This document shows, piece by piece, positions 13,290 to 30,943 of a stretch of DNA of 64,000 nucleotides (position 1 is its first letter; each line of letters starts with the position of its first letter). The DNA is from Hemibagrus wyckioides (Eukaryota > Chordata > Actinopteri > Siluriformes > Bagridae): contig NC_080715.1 of assembly GCF_019097595.1 (NCBI RefSeq), positions 23,499,573-23,563,572 on the forward strand, given 5' to 3'. Position numbers and translations under genes: made by a program. Under the pieces are notes generated by a model. It was given only the letters and a program-made list of their open reading frames with translations, had not been told where the DNA came from and did not search any database.

Positions 13290-16250
13290 AATTTTAATAA
13301 ACCTCCTGTAGCACCAGATGGAGAAGCACATACAATCCAAAGGTGGCAGCGGAATAGGACGCAGAGTCGTTACCGTATCCCCCATCCTAGGAACACCTCC
13401 AGGTGTTCACCTTCGTGGTTGTCCTCTAGCTCTCGGTGCAGGGTGATTCGTGTGAGCTTGATGGAAGTCTGAGATAAGAAAAGGGTCTAGGGTGTCGTTG
13501 ACAGGGATCCATGAACTTAACCCAGTACACCAGGTACTGAAGCTGGCCCCTTCTCTCCTGTGGGGGTTTAGGTTATTGTGGACCAGGTAGGCTGGTGATC
13601 CCTCAATTTTGAGCTGTGGAAATGGGTCATTTCAGTACTCTTGGGAGTGGGGAAGGTGTGGGCAAGCTTGAGGATAGAAGATGAAACGATGGGGAGATTC
13701 TGTAGTTGGATGGGAGAGGTAGATGATATGTGAATGGGCTTACTTGTTGTAATACTTTAAATGTTTGGGGGGGTTTATTGTTGATAACCAAATCCACTGG
13801 CCGGGTTCATAGTACAGATGGGGTCATCTCTGGTGGGCAGCTTGCAAACGCTGGTGCCTGATGGCTCTTTGCAGACGTACATGGGTGCTCTCCCACATTT
13901 CTCGGCTCCTACAATACTAGTCATCCATGGCTGACATGTCTGATGGATCTCTGGACCAGGGGAACAGAGGAGGCTTACTCCTTTACTGTAGGCTGGTAGA
14001 GGAGTGTGTGAATCAATTTTGGGCATGTTCTGCCCATGGCAGGAAATCACTCCAACACTCTGGTGTTGGTCCAGACTACTGTAGCGTACATAAGTACATA
14101 CATAGCATCCAAGCTCTAGATTCACATGTTCTGATTGAGCATTAGATTGGGGGTGGTAGCCCAAGGTAAGGCTGATGTTAACCTTTAACTGGTCACAGAA
14201 GGACTTCCACACCAGCCATGTGAATTGCGCTCCTCTGAAGACTATGTCTTTAGGGAAACTATAGGATCTCTAGGAGAAAATGTGGTGGAATAGAGCCTTG
14301 GCTGGCTGTGGGGAGGCCATTAAGGGGCATCAGCCTGCAGGCCTTAGAGAAATGGATGATGATGACCAGGATTGTTGTGTGACGATGGTGACAAAATCTA
14401 CTGAGATATGGCACTGGGGTGCTGAGGAACTGGAAGGGGTTTGAGTAAACCTGCTGGTAGCTGATGGGGTGTCTTCAACTGAGCACAAACCCTGCATGCC
14501 TTGACATAATTACTGATGTCTATGGCAAATATAGGCCACATGAAAAGGAAATTCATACCAGTGCTGTGGTCCTGTTAACACCAGGGTTTGTCATCTGTTT
14601 GACACTCTGGGGGTGGATTATCAGTCTGTATCTGTCTCCATAATATCCCACCATAGGGGAGCAATGATTACAGAGGGCAGTAGGATGGATTCAGATGTAA
14701 ATAGCAGATAGAGTACCAGCTCTTCCACATGAAAAGGTCTGACTTGCAAGGTGATGGGGATAGTTTGATGAGTGATGTACCCGTTTCCTATTAGTTGATT
14801 ATCCACAGCCGTGTCTTTAAGGGCAGTAGTGCAGGGTGATGCATAATGTTGACAGCTGACCCAGAGTTGACTAGGACTAAAAGATTATACACCTCATTAG
14901 CAAAGCGTAGTTTCACAGGTAATGTTGTGCAATATTAAGAACATGCTGTAATGGACATGAATTCAGGCCCAACTTGGCAGTCCGTTGTCCAGGGTTCTCA
15001 GGGCAGGTGGCGCAGTGGTGACCTGGTTGGCTGCAGAGCTGCATATGCGGATAGTGCTGGCACTCCTCTGTGGACACCCTGGTCTTGCCCAGCTGCATGG
15101 GTTCAGGTCCCCCGAAGAGGGCGGTGGTGGAACTTTCTCCATAATGGTAGGTTGTTTGGTTCTGGAAGCTGGAATTTTGCCTGCATATTAGGTTCCAGAC
15201 AGATGGCCAGGGTGATTCATTGCAATAAGGGCATGTTTTTTTTCTTTACCATTTCACCTTTAATGTAGGGCTCAGTCCTTCCCAATAGATAGTATTCCAG
15301 CCACTCTGTGCTGCCAAAATCGGAACTCAATTGCATATTTGGCAGCAGTGTTAGCCCATTGGTGTAGATGAAGAAGCTGCACTGAGATATCCTTTTCCCA
15401 TCCTTTTCTGTAGGGTACTCAAACCCATCACAAATCAACTGGACAAAGTAAGCAAATGAGCAGCGCACCTGCATGTCATTGTCCCATACCACCAACGCCC
15501 AGTCTAAGGCCTTTCCAGTGAGGAGGGTCTCCTCCTGGTAGGTCTCCATTTTGTGTGTGAAGAAAATATCACACTGGCATAAGAACCCTCATCAAATTTC
15601 TATGGGAGTACCATTTTTGCTGGTTCAGGGTGGCGAGTGGGGAGGCTGAGAAAGGCCTGAAGCAGGTATGAGTTTGTGGTCTGGGTATGGTAAGTTGTTC
15701 CTGATAGGCCGCTAATGCCTCTCTGTGATGGGTGATAATGGCATGGAGTTGGGATATCTCCACTGGATTCATTGTTGGTGAAGTATTCTGTAATGATCCT
15801 TCAGTAGCATCAGATGTAGAATCCATTTGTGGAGTTTTATTAAACAAAACATAGATCATATAATCTAAAGTCATTTGCAAAAGATGTAGTCAAAATACAC
15901 AGGCAAAAGTTCATAAACCAGTAGAGCAGTCAGGAGAAAATGTGGTCAGTATACAGGCAAAGGTCAAAAACTAGCAAGGCAGGTAATGTGGCAAACAATC
16001 CAGAAATCACAATCCAAATAGCAAGAATAAACCAAGAAAACAGAACAATGGTCATACACACATGACTTACATGGAAACAATGAACGGCTTGGTATACAGA
16101 GAACTGTTAATATTTTACACTGGTGTTCACTGTGCATGCAGTTTAAATGTCATATATACCGGATGTCACCCTTGACCTAATGGGCACTCTACACTCGAGA
16201 GAGGGCTCCCACTGGTGGGGTGTCAGTGGAATAGCAGGCTGAGCGGTTAC
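13290..16250 (-). mobile_element. Ty3/Gypsy (chromovirus-type) retrotransposon remnant
   Basis: On the minus strand the order is gag, protease-like, integrase, chromodomain. Gag begins about 15826 (MDSTSDATEGS) and continues in pieces to about 15220 (TGKALDWALVVWDND). A protease-like region with NSGSAVNIMHH-type sequence lies at about 14880-14620. The integrase C-terminal core is near 14212-14100 ([13 protein letters not shown]). A chromodomain-like segment lies at about 13630-13440 (EGSPAYLVHN, then a frameshift). Most of reverse transcriptase and RNase H is missing. Every segment carries frameshifts or stops. The 15830-16250 stretch is probably leader or LTR-derived sequence, but I could not pair two LTRs. 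Confidence 0.75.
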
Positions 16251-16329
16251 ATTAATGTAATAATTATTGTTATATTATATGTTATGCATTATAATAACCC
16301 TAGTCATCAACACCATTATTATATAAACT

Positions 16330-16915
16330 AATGGAAACAGAATGCGCAGTATGAGGTACCTGAACACTCCTTCACCATTTTCACTGACCACAAAAAGTTG
16401 AAGTATTTGGAAATGCCAAATGCCTTGAGTCCCAGCAGGCTCACTGGTCCCTGTTTTTTTCCTCCTTTCATTTCACCATTTCGTTCTGTCCCCGGTTCAA
16501 GAATACCAAGGCAGATATGCCATATGCATTCTCCTGACACACAGGCCCAGTCTATCCCACCCATTATATCCTCAGCATGCATCATAGGTGGCATTCAGTG
16601 GCAAATTGACCAGGCCATTGCACACATCCCAGCATATTCAGTTCCTGCAACCTGCCCTCCGAACTGGTCCTTTGTTTTTCCCAGATTCCGCATGCAACTC
16701 ATCACATGGGCTCACACATCTGTGTCCACCAGTCACCCGTGGGTTCAGAGGATAGACCAGCTTCTGAAACCAAAATAACTAAAGCTAAATGGGCACCATT
16801 TAGCTTAACCTGAGGCTATCACCCCAAGTCCAATAGCCAACTAGATCAGGCAAATCAGAATAAAATTCAAAAGTGTGTGACTGTATTTAGTATCAATCCT
16901 GACCAGGATAAAGGG
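16330..16915 (+). mobile_element. Ty3/Gypsy fragment, opposite orientation
   Basis: On the plus strand a decayed RNase H to integrase segment is readable across frames: FTIFTDHKKLKYLE near 16378, an SRLTGPCFF block, a degenerate PGS block near 16492, and GYHPKSNSQLDQANQN near 16813-16860. It is frameshifted several times and has no LTRs. It faces the other Gypsy remnant, so the two are separate insertions or one was inverted. Confidence 0.65.
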
Positions 16916-17860
16916 ATTAGTGAAGACTGGTTAATTAACTCTTGTGTTATGTTCACACTTTCAACCCTTTGGTACTGTTCGGGTCAAACTGAACCTGGAC
17001 ATTATTTGGGTTTTAAAAGAAATAATTTAAAAAATACATAAAGGTTCTTTATACATATTAGGTTTATCTCAATCCCAAACATAGATAACATTTGTGATTA
17101 ATGTTTGCCATTACTAGATCACATTTAACAATGAAAGTGTCATTCATTTTTGTGATAATGTCATAATTTGTGTAATAAAAAATACAATAATAAAGACAAT
17201 GGTGATAAAAAACTCCATAAAAAATGTTTTAATTAATGTTTATTATTTTTTAACTGATTTATCAAATACAGGTAATGAACAACAACAGAAGCATGAGAAA
17301 CAAAAGACTATTGCAGTCACTGGCTATGAAATACAGCTCTTAAAAATGCATCTGCAAGTACGGAGGGAACAAAAGGTTGTTTGGACATTTTGAGGCAGAA
17401 TCCATTTGAACCTTTTAAATGATCTCAACAATAGGCATAAATGTCATATTTGTTGATGAACATTTTTGTGTTGTACATGATACAAAGGGAAAGCTGAGTT
17501 GAAGGCTACAGCACACAGAACATAATGAGACAGGCACAATGCACATGGACGGCATTCATAAAAACAGGTACAGCAGGTAGATAAAAAACAATACAAACCG
17601 AAAGATGAGATTAGAGACAAAAACATTTTGTATTTTGTTAAAAAAAAGTCTACACCCTTTGGTTGTTTGTTTGGGTGTTAATGTTACAGTAGAGGATAGA
17701 GGCTAAATGTTAAATTCCAGACACATCCTTCCAAGGCTTTTTACCTCTTGCACATGCTTTCCTGGATAGACTAGAAAATGTAGTTTTCCCTCCCTGGTTC
17801 AGGTCTTATTTGACTGACATCATCAGTTTGCAGGTGTAAATGGTAGGTAAAATTAGATCT
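16916..17860. other. Intergenic, no gene recognised
   Basis: AT-rich sequence. Short open stretches on both strands show no family resemblance. The sequence from about 17880 on belongs to the LINE remnant region. Confidence 0.5.
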
Positions 17861-17879
17861 TGTCCTGTGTTATATATAT

Positions 17880-18550
17880 ATGTATATGTACAAAATCGCA
17901 GAAGATAATAAATATGAAATACCTTTGAGAGTCTAGAACATAATGTTAATGGTTGTAGTAGTGCAATGTGAATGTGTTATCACCTGTCACACACAGGTGA
18001 ACTATTGTACTAATAGGTTACCTATTTTTATTGCGAATGGTATGAATGACCTTCTGTAACGTTCTGTGACAACAAATCTGAATGAGCGTTTTGGAGCATG
18101 AGCTACGCTGATTCTGTAGTGTATTGTAGAGTGGGAAAGACGGATTGTCTATGATGGACAGCAGTTTGTTCAGTGACCTCCTGTTCCTCAATGACTGATG
18201 ATAGATGATACATCCAGCGAGAAACAGGCCAAGGAAAACAAACAGGGGTGTACCTGCTGTTGTTTTGTCAATGGCCAGACACAAAGTAATGAGGGGCAAG
18301 TCAATGAGATAACTTAAAGCATGCGATGCAATCTTGTCAAGTGATGGTCCATAGATTTGGCACATTGAAGAATGAAGATATGAGGAGGCAAGACTGATGG
18401 AGAAACTTATGGTTTATCAAGTCGTCAGGAAGTTTTCAGAGAATATCAGGAGATACTTAGTCCTTTAGACAGCCAATACAAACTGATAATTAAAATTAAG
18501 CAATAAACAAACAAACATAAATAAACACCTTTGCTTCATCATTTTACAAG

Positions 18551-18605
<55 letters not shown>

Positions 18606-18641
18606 TATTTTAAATCCACCATTTCTTCTTAGTCATTTTTG

Positions 18642-18721
<80 letters not shown>

Positions 18722-19110
18722 CACACAAAAATGACTAAGAAGAAATGGTGCATTTAACCATATTTACATCAGTATTTACATTACAGTACACATGTACAAA
18801 CTGGCAGTAGATAATAATTATGAAGTACCTTTGAGAGTCTAGAAACTAGTGTTAATGGTTGTAATAGTGCAATGTGTTTTCACCTGTCACACCTGGAGAC
18901 CTGTTCCTCAATGACTGATGATAGATAAACACAGAAAATGTCACTCCCCACCACAAACTGGTAGAAGATCGCCACCATCTTGTTACAAACATTGAAAGAT
19001 CTGAGCTTCCTCAGAAAATAGAGCCTGCTCATTCCGTTCTTGTATACAGCGTCAGTGTGGGTCCTCCAGTCCAGTCTGCCATTTAAGTGTACACACAACG
19101 TGTTGTTAAC
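17880..19110 (-). mobile_element. L2-type LINE remnant, interrupted
   Basis: On the minus strand, 19098-18900 encodes a reverse-transcriptase C-terminal piece (LNGRLDWRTHTDAVYKNG, then RLYFLRKLRSFNVCNK). A later piece at about 18185-18018 contains SLNKLLSIIDNPSFPLYN, typical of the extreme C-terminus of such LINEs. The two are separated by (AT)n arrays and a second copy of part of the tail: the block with cctttgagagtctagaa occurs at 17922 and again at 18829. It is not functional. Confidence 0.65.
18550..18757. repeat. (AT)n arrays inside an inverted repeat
   Basis: There are two (AT)n tracts, about 18552-18602 and 18645-18720. The second is bracketed by complementary arms: caccatttcttcttagtca at about 18617-18635 and its reverse complement at about 18730-18748. 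This would extrude as a long hairpin or cruciform. Confidence 0.85.
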
Positions 19111-19412
19111 ACATCAACATGACATTTAGTCAACAATTCCAAGATAATGATGGTTATGGGCTCAAAGTTTTATTCCTCCTAAAGTCCTCTTATTAAAGGA
19201 TTTTAATATGGTCATGTTGCAACTAACATTTCACTTATTTCCTGGTATATAATGAAAAAAGTATGTTTTATTCATAAAGCAAACCATATATTTGTACCAG
19301 AAAAAAAACATGAAAGCCTAAGTATTTTTCTACAATCTACAGACAACAAAAAGTGATATGTTATGCCCTGCTCTCCAATATGTACACCGATCAGGTATAA
19401 CATTATGACCAC

Positions 19413-20415
19413 TAGGGATGCAACAATACAGTTAACCCACGGTTCAATACGTACCGCGGTTTTCGGTTCGGATGGCTTGGCAAAAGTTTTTTTTTCCATT
19501 ATTCTTTGTTTAGGTGACAGGAACAGTAAGCATGTTAAGAAGAAAAAAACTGGTTTTAGTTGCAATTCTCTTTATTTTACTTAAATGCAAAAATCAACTA
19601 ACACAATGAAAGTGTACTGAAAATATTGAGATACAAAAATTAGCGCTTGTATGACTTTATTACAGGAGACGGGTTTGGACGGCGCTCTTTATTTCCCAAT
19701 CCGCTCTGTAATGACCAGTCACTGTGAGAACTCTCTGTAATGACCAGTCACTGTGAGATAACTCTCTGTTACCTGCGAGGTCCAGTTATCTGTTATTAGA
19801 GCAAGACTTTAACCAAAGCGTTTTCAATTTTTTTGCGCTTTTTTTCGTAGAGGTCGGGAAAAAAGGCTCCCGCTTCCACACAGTGATATCTCTGGGTGAT
19901 GGAGCTGTAGATGTGTGGTCATGTTGGAAGTATTTCCATGTCAGTAGGTAACTCGTGTGGAACAGTGCTTAAACACAGTCATTTTTGTTTAGCGTTTTTG
20001 TTTCATCGGCATCATGGTCAACAACAAATGTCCCCACACCACAGATCTGAATCACGGCACTGCTTCCTCGTGTTTCTGCCTCACTTCACCGCTCTCCAGG
20101 GTTAGAGTGAAATCTGACACCAGCGTCACAAGCATGGTCACCGCCCCTAACTTTAGCGCTCACTGATTGGATATTTACTCGAGGGGAGGCGTGTCTGTCT
20201 CAGCACGTAGACATACTGTGCAGGCAAACATACATAGGAGGTACAGAGAGTAATAGAACGCATGAAGAAAAGAAAAAAAAATATATCATTTTTTAAAACG
20301 CATGGTTATTATTGTTTTAAAGAAAAAAACGAAAAACCGCGGTTCGCATATGCGTATTGAACTGTGGAGGTTGTACCGAATATTCAATATTATATTGAGT
20401 ATTCTAGCATTCCTA
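19413..20415. mobile_element. hAT-like non-autonomous element 1
   Basis: The ends are imperfect inverted repeats: tagggatgcaac on the left, with the right end the complement of taggaatgct. It is flanked by a perfect 8-base target duplication atgaccac (19405-19412 and 20416-20423), which is diagnostic of hAT-superfamily insertion. Both subterminal regions contain ccgcggtt. A 25-base block with gaccagtcactgtgaga is repeated in tandem near 19710-19760. No transposase was recognised. Confidence 0.85.
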
Positions 20416-20586
20416 ATGACCACCTGCCTAATATTGGTGTTGGTCCCCCTTTTGCTGCCAAAACAGCCCTGACCCATCATGCACTGTGTATTCTGACACC
20501 TTTCTATCAGAACCAGCATTAACCTCTTCAGCAATTTGATCAACAGTAGCTCGTCTGTTAGATCAGATCACATGGGCCAGACTTCA

Positions 20587-20775
<189 letters not shown>

Positions 20776-20888
20776 TCAAATCCTTGCGTTGGTCCATTTT
20801 TCCTGCTTCTAACACATCAACTTTGAGGACAAAATGTTCACTTGCTGCCTAATATATCCCACCCACTCACAGGTGCCATGAAGAGGTG

Positions 20889-21654
20889 CAGTGGGGGCCG
20901 GTCAATAGGGGGCGCTGCCGCCTTAAAGTTAGCCAGAGAAGAATGCTACTTTAACACGTTAACAATAATTAAATACAGTATTTTAATAACGAAATAAAAT
21001 CATTTAGTTGTACTATTCCACTGTAAGTCATATTATCATTTATTTAAATAAAATATCAAAACTGTATTTCGTTCATTTATATTTCAATATCTCGAGATGA
21101 AAGAAAATTCTGTTACATAACAATAAATCCCTTTCACAAGAGTATTAAGACTTTTCTGAGAAATAGCATGAGCCAGGAGAGGCTGAATGCATTGGCCATG
21201 CTGTCAATGGAAAGATACTGGTGACAGAGATGAGTGACTTTAACCAGAAGCTCATTGAGAAATTGCCAAGCCAGAAAGAAAGGAAAGCAAAATTTCTTTT
21301 CAAATATTGCCACTGACCTGTGATTAGCCAACTTTCCAGTATGTGTGTGTGTGTGTGTGTGTTTAATGATTACTTTACATTGAACTCAAATTCACTAATA
21401 AACCCACATTGAACTTAAATCCAATGATTCATAGTACATTTACTGCATGCTTTAATAGTTGACTTTAACAGTAACATTTTCAGTATTTTATCTTAGCAGT
21501 AGTGATACACAATCACCTGATAAATGGCTATTTACAGTCCTGCATTACTACTAGTTTGATTTTAAGTTTGTTCGATCCCCCCACCAAAAAAATAAAAATA
21601 AATAAAAATAAATAAATAAATAAATAAATACATTTTTAGCACCAGCCGCCACTG
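20889..21654. mobile_element. hAT-like non-autonomous element 2
   Basis: The left end is cagtgggggccggt and the right end is accagccgccactg. These are complementary apart from a few bases and of the CAGTGGCGG type seen in hAT elements. The flanking 8-mers (aagaggtg and atgagata) agree at only 5 of 8 positions, so the target duplication is decayed or altered. The interior is AT-rich with a (GT)n tract near 21342 and an (AAAT)n tract near 21590-21630. There is no transposase. Confidence 0.7.
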
Positions 21655-22069
21655 ATGAGATAATCTGTTATTCACTTCACCTCTCAGTGGTCGTAATGTT
21701 ACGCCTGATCGGTGTATATGGGTAGATATCTGAATTAAAGCTAATCACATTCTCTCTAATCAAGAAAAGGACTGAAAAAGATCAGAGTGTTTTCCAAGTG
21801 GAAGAATATATAAATACATTTGATAAGGTTCCAAATCCATTTGGACGCAAGTTATCAAATGCGTTCTGCCACTAGAGGATGCTGAGGCAAAACAGTTAGT
21901 TGACAAGGCATTCGTGTTGTTTTTCGTCAGTTCTACTGCAATGCTGTCAAGGACCTCCTTTTTGACTACTGTAAAATGAAACACCAATACTCCAATACAC
22001 CAGTACTTTGCGGTCATGCCTTATGTGTAGGGCTGCAACAACTAATCAGCAATAAAAATAGTTGCCACC

Positions 22070-22405
22070 CAATACATGGTAACATGGACATACAGTAGAT
22101 TTGGTTTGAACATGGGGTGGGGGGGGCATGTGAATTGGTATGCTGGATTTTCTGGAAGTTCCTCCACACCAAACTCACTCATCCATGCTTTGTGCACTGG
22201 TGTGCAGTCATGTTGGAACAGGAAGGGGTCATCCCCAAACTGTTCCCACAAAGTCGGGAGCATGAAATTGTCCAAAATGTCTTGGTATGCTGAAGCATTA
22301 AGAATTCCTTTCACGGGAACTCAGGGGCCAAGACCAACCCCTGAAAAACAACACCTGAATTCAATGATTTGGAGGGGTGTCCCAAAACTTTTGGCAACAT
22401 AATGT
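22070..22405 (-). mobile_element. Tc1-like transposase fragment
   Basis: The minus strand encodes a recognisable Tc1 core piece ([18 protein letters not shown], then [12 protein letters not shown] with the catalytic-region Asp) of the same family as 30202-32048. It keeps one terminus near 22380-22405 (ccaaaacttttggcaacata). The 5' half of the element is missing. Confidence 0.8.
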
Positions 22406-23521
22406 ATCAGTAACATTGTACTGTAGTTAATGACCTGTTATTTAATTAAGCCTAGTTAAGACTTCTGTAGTAGTATCAGTCAATCCTGCAAAACACAATT
22501 CAACTAATCATTTCATAAAAATTAAAGAAAGATTAACAGATTATCCAAAATATTAGTTGCCGTACTACTTATGTCTTTAAACCGTTCCCTTTCTCCAGAA
22601 AACAAGTGAAACAATTGTGATTTTATTATTTATTCAAAACAGTTTTTTGCCCTTCCTTGAACATCTGAAAATAGAATTCATTTGTAGTGTACTACTAATA
22701 AGCATAGAATGTTAATAAACTGATAATAGCAACCATTCTTGCATTCAGCACAGTACTACAAATTTCCACTCAGGACTTATGGGGTACTTCATAATATAAA
22801 TAGTAATCTTTTAAGGTCAACATATAATTCACTGCTACAGTAATTACATATATCTGATATAACCCATCCTTTGCCATAATCCATATGACAGTACAGACAG
22901 TGGATTTTACAGTAACAGCAAAAAAACATGGAACAGGGCCAAAACATGATTCAAGGTTGAAAACAAATACATTTTCTTTGGATGGAAATCTTTAACTTAT
23001 TACAGACATTTAATTTGTTCCTGTTGGCAGTAACTGTATACAAATATGACACCCCTAAATAGATAGTAGTAACTTAACAGGAGCTAATGCTGGAGGAAAA
23101 TCATAACAATAAATGGAGTGCTTTTTTTTCCCTAAAAAAAGAGGGGTCTTGTATACAAATAGACTGGAGTGTACAGACAAAACAGTGGAGATCAAATCAT
23201 GGAGTGGCTTAAAATAAATATTTATCAATTTAATATTAATTTAGTAATATTAATGTGCTCTTCTTTTTGGGACTGTGCTACCACTGGTTTTGTCCACAGC
23301 TTTGAGCTTCAGCATGAATTACGCAGACAGAACATGTGGCACCTGCAAACAGAAATGTTTCAAGAGTAGGAAGTCTTAATTTTTAGCCAAAAGTCTAGAT
23401 ATAGAGAACAAAAATTATATAAATGATTATGAATATAAAATCAAGTTAGATGATGAGCTGAGGCATGGTTTTGATATTTGACTCTCTCTGAGAGTTCTGA
23501 GAGAGAAGCTAGCAGCCAAAA
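22406..23521. other. Downstream flank of me3, no separate gene
   Basis: AT-rich sequence. The part next to 23521 is presumably me3 3' UTR, because me3 is transcribed leftward into it; I could not fix a polyadenylation site. No other gene was recognised. Confidence 0.5.
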
Positions 23522-29305
<5,784 letters not shown>

Positions 29306-29310
29306 GTTTC

Positions 29311-30190
29311 CTAAAGAAAGAACGTGGAAAGAAGGCGGTCGACATTTGGTCATACATCATTGTCAGACAAAGCACTACGCCTAAGGTTGCATCCGTATAG
29401 TGCACCACATTGGGGGTCGAAGTCTTTGCTTCATTTCCATTGAAGTGCACCTATGTAGGGTGCATGAAAACATTTAGGCGACTTCATCCTTTATTAAAGA
29501 CCACTACAAAGGCTCTACGTTTCTCTAGGTTTACGAAAACAGACAACGGGCGTTGCCTAAACAATAACACCCTACAGTAGGCACTTTAGCTTTTTAAAGC
29601 GACCTTGGTTTTATGGAAGTCGCTACATAAACATCATTTGTAGCTGCAGCAATATTGTATCAGTGTTGTATCATATGTGCACAAAAGGCGCATTAACTAA
29701 ATGTTAGACGTCCAGCGAGATGGCTCTTTAGCAGCTAGCGCTGATTATAAACACATCTACTTAGAAAAATAACAAATCGAAAATACCTCAGAAATCCCAG
29801 TCGCCGTGCCTTCTATTCTGTGTAACAGCTTAGAACTGCATATGATTTTGGACAGATGTTACTTCCCGTCTGTTGTTGTTGTTGTTGTTGTTTACCGGTG
29901 ACGGCTGCAGCGGCTCAAAACGGGCGATTCAAGCTTGACATTGACGCTTACACTTCCTTACACTCCGAGCTCTGGCCCCGCCCACTCGCCCTCACAGCTA
30001 GCCAATCAGTACGAGCGACGCAGAGCGGACAGGTTTCATGTCCAAATAGAATATTGGCTCTTACAGCGCATACTCCGATCTGAAGAGTATACAAGGATAC
30101 TACACCCATTTTAAAGTAGGACGTTTGGTTCATAGCATGTTATTTGTAGCCTTACATTTCCTGCTTATTTCTCAGCGATGAAAAGATTAC
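29311..30190 (-). promoter_or_regulatory. Probable me3 promoter and non-coding first exon
   Basis: An acceptor-like tttctttag lies just above the me3 start (29311-29319 read on the minus strand), so a 5' UTR exon must lie upstream. A good donor, ctgag/gtattt, lies at about 29781-29791 and would end such an exon. Above it the sequence turns GC-richer, with a (GTT)n tract at about 29871-29890, a CCAAT motif at about 30002 and an ATTGG motif at about 30052. The exact start site cannot be seen. Confidence 0.45.
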
Positions 30191-30201
30191 TTTGTTCAAG
30201 C

Positions 30202-30913
30202 CACTATATTGGCAAAAGTTTTGGGACACCCCTCCAAATCATTGAATTCAGGTGTTGTTTTTCAGGGGTTGGGCTCGGCCCCTTAGTTCCAGTGAAAGGA
30301 ACTTTTAATGCTTCAGCATACTAAGACATCTTGGACAATTTCATCCTCCCAACTTTGTGGGAACAGTTTGGGGATGACCTCTTCCTCTTCCAACATGACT
30401 GTGCACCAGTGCACAAAGCAAGGTCCATAAAGACATGGATGAGTGAGATTCATGTGGAGGAACTTGACTGGCCTGAACAGAGTCCTGACCTCAACCCGAT
30501 AGAACACCTTTGGGATGAATTAGAGCAGAGACTGAGAGCCAGGGCAAAACTGGGACGTCTGCCTTTACATGCATATGAATGTAATGTGGAGTTGGCCCAC
30601 CCTTTGCAGCTATAACAGCTTCAACTCTTCTGGGAAGGCTTTCCACAAGGTTTAGGAGTGTGTTTTTTTGACCATTCTACTAGAAGCACATTTGTGAGAT
30701 CAGTTACTGATGTTGGACAAGAAGGCCTGGCTCACAGTCTCCGCACTAATTCATCCCAAAAGTGTTTTATCAGTTTGAGGTCAGGACTCTGTGAAGTTCC
30801 TCCACACCAAACTCACTCATCCATGTCTTTATGGACCTTGCTCTCAACCCCTGAAAACAACACATGAATTCAATGATTCTGAGGGGTGTCTCAAAGGTTT
30901 TGGCAATAAAGTG
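30202..30913. mobile_element. Fold-back element made from a Tc1 transposon
   Basis: The outer ends form an inverted repeat of about 70 bases: left ggcaaaagttttgggacacc, right its diverged complement ending in caataaagtg. The left part (about 30258-30560) carries sense Tc1 transposase sequence ([35 protein letters not shown]). The right part (about 30598-30840) carries transposase-end sequence of the same family in antisense. The element is therefore an inverted rearrangement with no complete gene. A TA lies at the right end (30914-30915); the left TA is lost. Confidence 0.8.
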
Positions 30914-30943
30914 TATATGCATGATATTTTGTGTTTAGACATA

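Noticed and set aside
16398..16778. Plus-strand frame of 126 codons as an independent gene
   Set aside because: Its start matches Gypsy RNase H sequence and the rest is frameshifted relative to it; it is retrotransposon debris.
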